Below are positions 47,612-55,251 of a stretch of DNA of 64,000 nucleotides, piece after piece. The stretch spans positions 1-64,000 of the forward strand of contig NZ_QGGR01000036.1 in NCBI RefSeq assembly GCF_003148685.1. The letters are read 5' to 3'. The translations under genes were made by a program, and so were the position numbers. Origin of the DNA: Actinoplanes xinjiangensis (lineage in GTDB: Bacteria; Actinomycetota; Actinomycetes; Mycobacteriales; Micromonosporaceae). The notes beneath the pieces are model-generated. The model made no database searches. It was not told where the DNA came from and worked only from the letters and a program-made list of their open reading frames with translations. Position 1 is the stretch's first letter, and each line of letters begins with the position of its first letter.

Positions 47612-47811
47612 ACAACCGCACTACCCCTCCGCCGAATCTCCCTTGGCTGCTCGCGGCGTTCCTGCTGGCCGTCGTCGTCGCGCTGGTGGCGAGCATCCTC
47701 AAGGCCAGCACGGGAGTCGGACCCGCCGACGCCGCGTTAACCGGCGGCGCCGCGTTCGCGACGACGATCGGCCTATGCCTGACGGCGCTCGTCGCCCGGA
47801 AACTCTTGTGA
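47608..47811 (+). CDS. Small two-helix membrane protein coupled to the M-S gene
   Basis: A 67-residue protein starting at a GTG that overlaps the methyltransferase stop (GTGA). After a short Pro-rich start it has two hydrophobic segments (LPWLLAAFLLAVVVALVASI and AAFATTIGLCLTALVA) joined by a short loop, so it is most likely a two-helix membrane protein. No family is recognised. Its coupling to a modification enzyme suggests a partner role, perhaps an effector or anchor, but that is inference. It ends 21 bases from the drmMI stop on the other strand. Confidence 0.6.
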   Translation: MNNRTTPPPNLPWLLAAFLLAVVVALVASILKASTGVGPADAALTGGAAFATTIGLCLTALVARKLL

Positions 47812-47832
47812 ATCGCAGCCACGGCGAATGAG

Positions 47833-50800
47833 TCAGAAGAGGGCATCAGGCATGGGGAAGAGGCCGTCGTCGAAGACTGTCGTTGTGGTGGGCGCGCTCT
47901 TAGCCGACGGGTTACGGCGGACAGGCGGAGAATTCTTCGGCTTGACGGCCCGTACGGCGGTACGTCCGGCGGCCAATTCCTCGGCATGCCGCTGGTGGTT
48001 AAGTTCGAGCAGCCGGTCGAGGACCTCCACCTGCACCGCCGGATCGATGGTGAATCTGCGCCCCTGCCGCGTGTCGTGAAACCCATGTCCGAGAACCAGA
48101 TCGCTCCAGCCATACGCCTCGGTCACTGCTTCGTCTATCTCGCCGTGGATCTCCCGAAGACGCCGCACGTCGGCCGATGTCGTGCCCTCATCGTGCACTA
48201 GGTTGTAGAGCTTCGTCAGCCCCAAATCTCGCCCCAACATTACGGACCGCCGATATGTGTCCAGTTCTCGTCCAACAGTATTCATCCGAGGGGTCAAATC
48301 CGGCTGCGCGAACGTCTCGAACCCATCTGACGGCGTGTACCGGGCATCTGTTCGTAAACTGGACTCGCCCTTCGTTGTCCACCAGATGAAGTGCATATTG
48401 CTTGACAGCAACGCAAGGTCGGCGGTGTCATTTTTAGCGAATACTACGAGCGCCTCACTAAGCACTTGATCAGCAGGAACGAGCAGTGGAAGGCCAACCC
48501 TGCTGTGTCGGGCAATCGCAATTACCCGGTCCATCCCGCTGATTGCTTTCAATAAGTCGCTTCTGCGGCGCCAATAAATCCACCACCTATCCATCAGCCC
48601 GGCGTAGCTTTGCGGGTTCTTTTGTTGACAATCAGGCTTCACTCTTTCTTCAGCAATCGCAAATACGTCGCTATACGTCCTTGCTTTTTCAATTGGCCAG
48701 TCATGGAAATTGATTATCCAGCGACTTCCATATCCGTCGCGCCTGGAGTTCAAATCGTCGGCGTTGATATAAGGATAGAGCACATCCCCATTCCGGGAAT
48801 CCTTGGCAATGAGCGCCGATGCCTCCTCTTCGCTCACCACATAGCCCATTGACCCAGGCTCGACTCCTTTAAATGATAGCTTGAAATTTTCTTTTAGACG
48901 CTTGGGATTTCCAGCCACTCTTGAGCGGGGCAGTAACGATGGCGTGATCTCAAAAACGTCCTGGCCGTCGAGATTTGACCTTTCGCCGCGATCTTTGTGT
49001 CCAATCCAGATTAGGGAGACTTCTAAAGACGCCTTTCCTGGCCAGCGCTGTGATTTGGTGGCTCTATAGACTTGCCACCCTAAAGCGGCCGCTCGATCCA
49101 GGCCAACCTCTTTGGTATCCCCCTGAGCAATCGTATTTGTGGCAATCATTCCTACGCGGCCGCTACTAACGGCGAGATTACGGAGAAGAAAGTAAGCGCA
49201 TAGGTCAGCACGTCCACCGGCCGTGCGACCCTCTGCGATGACTTGTTGTATGTAAGTCAGCAAGTCTTTTCCAAGGCGCCCACTGATCATGGTGCCTCCT
49301 GAGAAGGGTGGGTTTCCCACGATGGCGTCGAAGCCGCCGCGGTTGACGACCTCGGGGAACTCCAGCGGCCAGTGCAAAGGGCGGATCGACTCCGGTCGGC
49401 CCCCACGCAGCCACTCATTGACGGTGGCACGCACTCGCTGCTCCAGCGCAGGGTCGGCGGCGTCGGAAAGGACCGTGTAGACGTCGTCGCCAATCCTGGT
49501 CAGTCGGTCTTCAAGATTTTCTCCATGGTCCTCTGGGCCCCGAGGGCGGTGCTGGCCGCCTACTGATACGGAAAGGGCCGCACCAACGACAGCATCGGCG
49601 GCGAGACGCAGGCCGCGGCCGATGGTTTGGGCTTGGGCCAGCCGGTTGGCCTTATCAGCGGCATCGCGGGCGTCCTCGACGACAGAGGATTCGATGGACT
49701 CGCGCAATTCGGTGATTTCACCGAGGAGTTCATGGAGACGTTCGCTGACCGGGGCGAATGCCCGGTTGTTGAGCCACCTGCCTTGCATCGGGTCGAGGTG
49801 GAAGGCAGCGAGTTGCTCGGCGGAGGTGAGGCCAACCAGGGAGTCGCCGCAGCGTAGGGCGTGGTCAAGGAAGCCGAACGGCTTGTCCTTCGCCAGGGTG
49901 ATCAGCCACAACGACAACTTTGCGAGTTCGACGGCCATGTCGTCGCGGTCCACGCCATAAAGGCAGCGGGCGGCCACCATCCGCTGGGCGGCGAGCAGCA
50001 GGTCGTCGCGATTGCCTTCGGCGCCGGCGAGCGCGGCGGCTTCGACGGGGATGCCGTCGCGTTCCCAGGCGCGGACCAGCACGTCTGCGAGGTATCGGCA
50101 GGCGGAAACGAGGAACGCCCCGGAACCCATCGCCGGATCGAGCACCTTGAGTTTGAGGATCTCCGCAGCGGACTTGGCCCGGCTCACCCCAGCGGCTTCC
50201 CTGGCGAAAAGGAGCGGAGCGAGGGTGTGCTGCACGACTTCCTCGGCCAGTGCTTTGGGGGTGTAGTGGGTACCGGTCGCCCGCCGGTCGCCGACTTGGG
50301 TGAACAGCACCGAGCCAGCCGGAAAGACGGTAGGTGCGTCGCGCAGGTCGGTGCGAAGCAGGCCCCAATGCGGGCGGATCCGCGCGCTCAGGTCGGCGTC
50401 GTTGTCGCAGGCTGCGTGCAGCGCGGCGAGTTGAGGCTGGCTGGGTGTGGCGGCGAGCGCTTTGCTGAGTTGGCGCGCGGTCAGCCCACAGCGCTCGATC
50501 AGCCAGGCCCGGAAGGCGTCGTCGCCTCGCCCCGCCGCGCTTTCGAGGTCATTCAGTGAGACCTCGGGTTCCTTGTTGCCAATCAAGCCGACGTGCGGGG
50601 CGTCCACCTTGATACAGGAGAATTCCAGCAAGCCTTCGTAGACGTGGCCGATCTGCTCGACGTCGAGGCTGGAATAGCTGAGCCTCTCGGCCGCCCGGCC
50701 CCGGTGGCGCAGGATCAGCAGGGCATCGAGGATCTGGTAGACCACCCTGTCAGTGACCGCGGCGTCCGTCAGCCAGGGGAAGCGACCGGGATTCAGCAGG

Positions 50801-51825
50801 GAGCCTCCATAGGCGGGGATCCACAGGTCGGGGTGTTCGCAGCCGCCGTGCACAGCAGCGAAAAGTGCCAGCAGACGAGGCCAGGCGGCGGTGCGTCGGT
50901 CGGTGACTTCGTCGCCGTGCAGGGCGCGTACCGCGCCGAGCTCGTCGTAGAGAGTGGAGGCGGCGTACGCCTGGGCGTAGAGCGGGTCGGCAACCGGGAG
51001 GAGTTTCTGCTCCTCGGCGTACAGCAGGAAGACCAGGCGCATCAGTACGGTGAGTGAGCCGCGGTAGATTTCCCGCTCGCTGACGTCGCGCAGCAGCGCC
51101 CCGCCGGCCTCACGGTCAAGGCGGGCCAGCTCTGCGACGAAGAGTTCGACGGCCTGGCGGACCTGTGCGCCAAGGGTGTTGGTGACCTGGGTGAGGGCGT
51201 CGGCGCTCCGGGCGAAGAGCCCGGCCAGGCTGGTCGAGGGCCGGTCGTCGACGCCGACCGGGGGTGCCAGCACGCGCGGGGCTGCGAGCAGGGTGGCGAA
51301 AGCGCGCAGCAGCGACTGCTCTTCGAGCCACAGGTCGGCGTCGAAGGTGGCGTAGCCGGGGGCGTCGCCGCTTGCATGAACCAGCACCCATAGCCGACCG
51401 TCGGTGAGCAGGGCAAGCGGCGTACCGGCGTCGCGGCACAGTGCGGCAGCTTGTTCGGACAGCGCTGGTTGGTTGCCGCGGGCGCTGGTCAGCGGGGTGC
51501 CGAGGTTGCGACGGTAAACGTGCATCCTGGCTGCTCGACCGCCGCCTGGTTCTGGGCCGTACAGAATGTGGTCTGGACGGAATGTTCCGGCCAGTTCAGG
51601 AGGAAGGGTGGACCCGTCGGTCCGCGCTCGAAGGAAAGCGCAGCAGTTCGCCCAGGACCAATTCGAACCAACCGGGGCCGAGCAGGTCTGGGGCATCCTG
51701 CAGCTCGGCCCAGGCACGCCTGATCCGGTCCCGGACGGTATCGGGCACGGTGTCGAGCCCATGTGGTAGTGCTTCGGTGAGCGCCGGCAGGGTGAGGAAC
51801 GGCCCTTCCGGGCGCAGCAGCCCAA
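47833..51825 (-). CDS. drmMI: DISARM class 1 N6-adenine methyltransferase DrmMI (main frame)
   Basis: A frame of 1,330 codons for a large Eco57I/PF13659-type adenine methyltransferase. SAM motif I DPAMGSGAF lies near residue 563 and catalytic NPPF near 838, with a long C-terminal target-recognition region after it. DrmMI marks host DNA in class 1 DISARM. The first 60-odd residues of this frame are unlike the family and overlap another frame (51,596-51,892) that does match the family N-terminus. The true gene therefore seems to start at 51,892 and to need a one-base shift near 51,600-51,640. Bases about 48,200-49,270 are strikingly AT-richer than the rest. Confidence 0.85.
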   Translation of the reverse strand: MGCCARKGRSSPCRRSPKHYHMGSTPCPIPSGTGSGVPGPSCRMPQTCSAPVGSNWSWANCCAFLRARTDGSTLPPELAGTFRPDHILYGPEPGGGRAARMHVYRRNLGTPLTSARGNQPALSEQAAALCRDAGTPLALLTDGRLWVLVHASGDAPGYATFDADLWLEEQSLLRAFATLLAAPRVLAPPVGVDDRPSTSLAGLFARSADALTQVTNTLGAQVRQAVELFVAELARLDREAGGALLRDVSEREIYRGSLTVLMRLVFLLYAEEQKLLPVADPLYAQAYAASTLYDELGAVRALHGDEVTDRRTAAWPRLLALFAAVHGGCEHPDLWIPAYGGSLLNPGRFPWLTDAAVTDRVVYQILDALLILRHRGRAAERLSYSSLDVEQIGHVYEGLLEFSCIKVDAPHVGLIGNKEPEVSLNDLESAAGRGDDAFRAWLIERCGLTARQLSKALAATPSQPQLAALHAACDNDADLSARIRPHWGLLRTDLRDAPTVFPAGSVLFTQVGDRRATGTHYTPKALAEEVVQHTLAPLLFAREAAGVSRAKSAAEILKLKVLDPAMGSGAFLVSACRYLADVLVRAWERDGIPVEAAALAGAEGNRDDLLLAAQRMVAARCLYGVDRDDMAVELAKLSLWLITLAKDKPFGFLDHALRCGDSLVGLTSAEQLAAFHLDPMQGRWLNNRAFAPVSERLHELLGEITELRESIESSVVEDARDAADKANRLAQAQTIGRGLRLAADAVVGAALSVSVGGQHRPRGPEDHGENLEDRLTRIGDDVYTVLSDAADPALEQRVRATVNEWLRGGRPESIRPLHWPLEFPEVVNRGGFDAIVGNPPFSGGTMISGRLGKDLLTYIQQVIAEGRTAGGRADLCAYFLLRNLAVSSGRVGMIATNTIAQGDTKEVGLDRAAALGWQVYRATKSQRWPGKASLEVSLIWIGHKDRGERSNLDGQDVFEITPSLLPRSRVAGNPKRLKENFKLSFKGVEPGSMGYVVSEEEASALIAKDSRNGDVLYPYINADDLNSRRDGYGSRWIINFHDWPIEKARTYSDVFAIAEERVKPDCQQKNPQSYAGLMDRWWIYWRRRSDLLKAISGMDRVIAIARHSRVGLPLLVPADQVLSEALVVFAKNDTADLALLSSNMHFIWWTTKGESSLRTDARYTPSDGFETFAQPDLTPRMNTVGRELDTYRRSVMLGRDLGLTKLYNLVHDEGTTSADVRRLREIHGEIDEAVTEAYGWSDLVLGHGFHDTRQGRRFTIDPAVQVEVLDRLLELNHQRHAEELAAGRTAVRAVKPKNSPPVRRNPSAKSAPTTTTVFDDGLFPMPDALF
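48200..49270. other. AT-rich segment replacing the target-recognition part of drmMI
   Basis: Within drmMI, base composition changes abruptly. By direct count, bases 48,661-48,720 have 23 G+C of 60 and 48,841-48,900 have 24 of 60, against 41 of 60 at 50,041-50,100 in the same gene. The segment starts just after the codons of the catalytic NPPF motif and ends before the C-terminal tail, so it covers the likely DNA-recognition domain (about residues 855-1,210). It looks like a domain acquired by recombination from a lower-GC source. Confidence 0.75.
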
Positions 51826-51892
51826 GCCATTCGGCGTGTTGCTCGGCAGCGCTCGGGGTGTACGGCCGTGGCGGCCGCTTGGTGGTGGTCAT
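51596..51892 (-). CDS. 5' fragment of drmMI in a shifted frame
   Basis: A 98-codon frame. Its translation (AEQHAEWLGLLRPEGPFLTL and then ELVLGELLRF) looks like the usual N-terminus of large DISARM/Eco57I-type methyltransferases. Its ATG overlaps the drmD stop in ATGA, as expected for the next gene in the operon. The frame breaks at 51,596 while the main drmMI frame, one base over, continues with LRARTDGSTLPPEL and the family's downstream sequence. It is therefore a fragment rather than a separate gene: frameshift mutation, sequencing error or recoding. Confidence 0.7.
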   Translation of the reverse strand: MTTTKRPPRPYTPSAAEQHAEWLGLLRPEGPFLTLPALTEALPHGLDTVPDTVRDRIRRAWAELQDAPDLLGPGWFELVLGELLRFPSSADRRVHPSS

Positions 51893-54800
51893 CGAACGCC
51901 TCCCGCAAGGGACGCTGGGACCAGGAAGGTGACCGCTGCTGGAAACCAGCGAGCGGTCGGTTCGGCGTAGCGGCGTTGCAGGGCGGCGACTTCGCGCTCG
52001 CGCTGGGCAGGGATGTCGGCCAGCCGGGCTCGCAGTGCATCGTGGTCGGTGCGCAGTTGCTCGCGTTCCATGGCAAACAAGGTGGGTTGCTCCCAGCGGG
52101 GCTGGTCGTCAAGCGCGCCTCTGATCGAACGGTCCAGCTCAGCCAGCACGTCGGCGATGGCGTTGACTTCCTCGTCACAGCGGCGCGCGAGGAGCCCATG
52201 CAGGCTGCGGGACCGCTGGTCGGCTCTGGTCGACAACGCGCGGGCGAGTGGAGAGGCGAGTTGCGGCCACAGCGCCGTCAACTGGTCGCGGAGTTGCTCG
52301 ATGGGCAGTTGTTCACTCGCGGCGGCCAGCCACTGCTCCAGGTCGTCTTGCCGGGCGCGGGCAAGCTTGCCGGCCTCGATGGTTCCGCCGGCGACGACAA
52401 TCTCCTCGTGTAGTCGAGTTCCTTCCGATCCGGTGACAACAACCCTGCCATGGGCAACAACCGCAGGGGTGCGCAGCAGATCGCCGGGGACGATGCGGGC
52501 AGTCACCCGGCTGAGTTTCGCCGCACCAGTCGGACCTGTGGTTTGTGATCCGCGGGCCTGCGCCCAGAGTTCGGCGCGCAGCAGCCGCAGGCACATCTGG
52601 ACCAGGCGGTGTCCGAGGTGTAGCAGCACGACGTCGGTGCGGTCACGGGCAGCGTCCGCGTCGAAGGTGACTGGTCGCTCCCGACCAGTCACCGGATGCA
52701 ACAAGCCGTCGTTGCGCGCAGCGGCCCACGCTCCGGGCAGTTCGGGCAGCCGGAACCAAGCGCCGGTGGCGCCCTGCGGGGTCGCCGTGTCCTGTAGGTC
52801 GCGGCGGTGCGCCAGACGCAAGCCGGTACGCACCACGCGTTCCACGGTGGCGGGGGTGAGGTTAAGTTCAGTGCGGCTTCCCCGGAGCGCTTCGGTGAGT
52901 CGTTCCAAGTCCCGGGCGAGGTCGCGCTCCACCCGCAACCGGGAGCGGCTGGCCCGACGGTCGATCTCCGCGTCGGTGACCTGCCAGTCGGTGCGTTTGC
53001 CGGTCATCTTCTGTTCGACCTGGGCGGCGATGACCTCTCCGGCGCTGCCAAGGTCGGCGCGAATGGCCTCGACCTTCTCCACGGCGAGGCGCAGGAACGC
53101 CAACTCGTCCTCCAGCGAGCCGCTGGCGAAATCGGTGTTCTGCCATCCAGCGGGCACGAAGTGCAGCACGTTGACCTCGGCGGCGTGCTGGCCGTGCCGG
53201 TCTACACGGCCGTTGCGTTGTTCGAGCCGGTTCGGGTTCCACGGGATTTCCCAGTGCAGCAGCCGGTGGCAGTGCCGTTGCAGGTTGATGCCCTCGCTGG
53301 CGGCGTCGGTGGCCAGCAGGATCCGTACCGGGTCGAGGTCGGGGTGCTCGGTGAAGACGTTCTTGACGTGGTCGCGTTCGTCGGGGTCCTGACCGCCGTA
53401 GAGCAGGGCGATGCGTTCTTTGGGGTATCCGGCGGTGAGGAGGCGTTCGTGCAGCCAGCGCTGGGTGTCGCGGTACTCGGTGAAGATAATGACGCGCTCG
53501 GCCGACCACTGGTCGTCGGGTCGGACGATCGGGTCGAGCCAGGTGCGCATCGCGGCGAACTTAGCGTCCGGTCGGTCCTGGGCGGTACGCGCCCAGGTAC
53601 GCAGTTCGTCGAGCAGGGCGCGTTCGCTCGCCGACAGCGGGGCGGTGAAGGAACGGACTGCGGCGAGGGCATCGGCCTCGGTGTCGGCGTACGCGGTGTC
53701 GTCCTCCGCGGTCTCGTCCAGTCGTTCGATCATCGGCCGCAGCACGCGTTCGGCACCGGCATCGGCGGTCGGCGCCGACGCGTTATCGCGGGCGTTCATG
53801 GTGGCCAGGTGCGTATCGATGGTCTCGGCAAACGCCTTCGGGCACGAGAAGAGGCGGCGTTTGAGTAGCGTGGTGACGAAGTCCGCAGCGATCTGTCCGC
53901 CCTTGCCTGACGCGCCCTCGCGGCGACTGACGGCGTACTGGGACAGCAACTCGTGGGCGTGCTGCTCGGCTGTGGAGTAGTCGACTTCCAGGAACGCTAG
54001 GCGGCGGGCCGGGAATCTTGGGCTGCCGTCCCACTTCGGTGGTAGCTCGCTCTTGAGGCGGCGCACCATCACCCGGGCGAGTTGCTCCTCGTTCGGCTTC
54101 ACACCGCGGGCGAATCGCTGGTCGTCGAGCATCTCCAGGAGGGCGGTGAAAGACTCGGTGTATCCGTTGTGCGGGGTCGCGGACAGGAACAGTCGATGTT
54201 CGCAATGCGGCGCGAGCACCCGGATGGCCCGTGTGCGTTGTGAATCGACCGCGTATTTGCCTCGTCCTGATGGGGCGCAGGTGTGCACCTCGTCGACGAC
54301 CAGCATGTCGAACGTACGTGGGTAGCGCGGCGCGGCGGGCAGGACCTCGCGCAGCAGGCGCAGGGGACGGTCGCGTTTGAGCCAGTCGACGCTGACGATC
54401 AGTCGGGGGTAGTGCGTCCATGGGTTGGCGTACAGACCTCGGGAGCGGCGCAGCTCCTTCAGCAAGTTGGTGTCAACGATGCGAAAGTCCAGGCCGAACT
54501 TGTCGCGCATCTCGTCGCGCCACTGCCGGGTCAGGCCCGCCGGGCAGACGATCATCATCGTCCGGGCGCGGTGACGCAGCATCAGCTCCTGCATGACGAG
54601 CCCGGCTTCGATGGTCTTGCCCAGGCCGACATCGTCGGCGATCAGAAGGTTGGTCCGCGGCATGGACAGCGCACGGACGACCGGATCGAGCTGGTAGTCC
54701 TCAATCTCGATGCCGGAGCGGAATGGCGCCTGAAGGGCGGTTTTGTCCGCTGATGCAGTCGCGCCCCAACGCACGGCGTCGAGGAAGGCGTCGAGCTGCG

Positions 54801-55104
54801 CCGGATCGTCGTAGCCATTGGCCGGATCAGGGAGGCTGGCGCTGTCGTGCACGATCCGGCCGGGCTCCAGCTCCCAGATCACGCGCAGCTCTTCGTCTCG
54901 GGCGTCGTCCTCGATACTGACCAGGGTCACCCGGTGCGGCGCTCGGCCGGTCAGCACGTGCGGGTCACCGCTGGCGACTTCTCCGCGCACGACGTCGGAC
55001 GCCACCCACCGCCGGTTACGTACCGTGACCAGTTGCCCGGGTGCCGGCGCGTCAGGATTATCCGGCGTCGCGGTATCAGTGGTCGATGCTGTATCTGTGG
55101 TCAT
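51889..55104 (-). CDS. drmD: DISARM class 1 SNF2-family helicase DrmD
   Basis: A 1,071-residue SNF2/SWI2 helicase that defines class 1 DISARM. Helicase motifs are complete: ADDVGLGKTIEAG (Walker A), VVDEVHTCAP (DEVH box), IIFTEYRDTQRW, LLATDAASEGIN and EQRNGRVDRHGQ. The N-terminal 130 residues include a small beta-rich entry domain (PGQLVTVRNRRWVASDV), and the C-terminus is helical. It is the first gene of the minus-strand DISARM transcript and coupled to drmMI by ATGA. The ATG at 55,104 has only a weak ribosome site and may be close to a transcription start. Confidence 0.9.
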   Translation of the reverse strand: MTTDTASTTDTATPDNPDAPAPGQLVTVRNRRWVASDVVRGEVASGDPHVLTGRAPHRVTLVSIEDDARDEELRVIWELEPGRIVHDSASLPDPANGYDDPAQLDAFLDAVRWGATASADKTALQAPFRSGIEIEDYQLDPVVRALSMPRTNLLIADDVGLGKTIEAGLVMQELMLRHRARTMMIVCPAGLTRQWRDEMRDKFGLDFRIVDTNLLKELRRSRGLYANPWTHYPRLIVSVDWLKRDRPLRLLREVLPAAPRYPRTFDMLVVDEVHTCAPSGRGKYAVDSQRTRAIRVLAPHCEHRLFLSATPHNGYTESFTALLEMLDDQRFARGVKPNEEQLARVMVRRLKSELPPKWDGSPRFPARRLAFLEVDYSTAEQHAHELLSQYAVSRREGASGKGGQIAADFVTTLLKRRLFSCPKAFAETIDTHLATMNARDNASAPTADAGAERVLRPMIERLDETAEDDTAYADTEADALAAVRSFTAPLSASERALLDELRTWARTAQDRPDAKFAAMRTWLDPIVRPDDQWSAERVIIFTEYRDTQRWLHERLLTAGYPKERIALLYGGQDPDERDHVKNVFTEHPDLDPVRILLATDAASEGINLQRHCHRLLHWEIPWNPNRLEQRNGRVDRHGQHAAEVNVLHFVPAGWQNTDFASGSLEDELAFLRLAVEKVEAIRADLGSAGEVIAAQVEQKMTGKRTDWQVTDAEIDRRASRSRLRVERDLARDLERLTEALRGSRTELNLTPATVERVVRTGLRLAHRRDLQDTATPQGATGAWFRLPELPGAWAAARNDGLLHPVTGRERPVTFDADAARDRTDVVLLHLGHRLVQMCLRLLRAELWAQARGSQTTGPTGAAKLSRVTARIVPGDLLRTPAVVAHGRVVVTGSEGTRLHEEIVVAGGTIEAGKLARARQDDLEQWLAAASEQLPIEQLRDQLTALWPQLASPLARALSTRADQRSRSLHGLLARRCDEEVNAIADVLAELDRSIRGALDDQPRWEQPTLFAMEREQLRTDHDALRARLADIPAQREREVAALQRRYAEPTARWFPAAVTFLVPASLAGGVR

Positions 55105-55251
55105 ATGGTGGCTGACCTCGTCCGCGTCATCAGTGCCTGTTCTGTCCGCGCGTGCCGTCCAGATCCATCGCTAGACCTCGGCTGTAGAGCCTAATATGGG
55201 TTCTCACGGAACGCGGCAGTAGGGTAACTCCCCGATGGAGGAATCGATCAT
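55105..55251. promoter_or_regulatory. Divergent promoter region of drmD and the RelE-UvrD gene
   Basis: A 147-base divergent gap. A TAATAT hexamer at 55,192-55,197 could be a -10 for the plus-strand gene, but the best upstream hexamer (TAGACC at 55,172-55,177) is only 14 bases away, so the promoter is tentative. GGAGG at about 55,219-55,223 lies well upstream of the ATG at 55,252. A shared control region for both genes is likely from position alone. Confidence 0.35.

Noticed and set aside
47833..51892. BREX PglX as identity of the large methyltransferase
   Set aside because: No pglZ, brxC or brxL is present, while drmD, drmA, drmB and drmC surround it; DISARM class 1 fits better.
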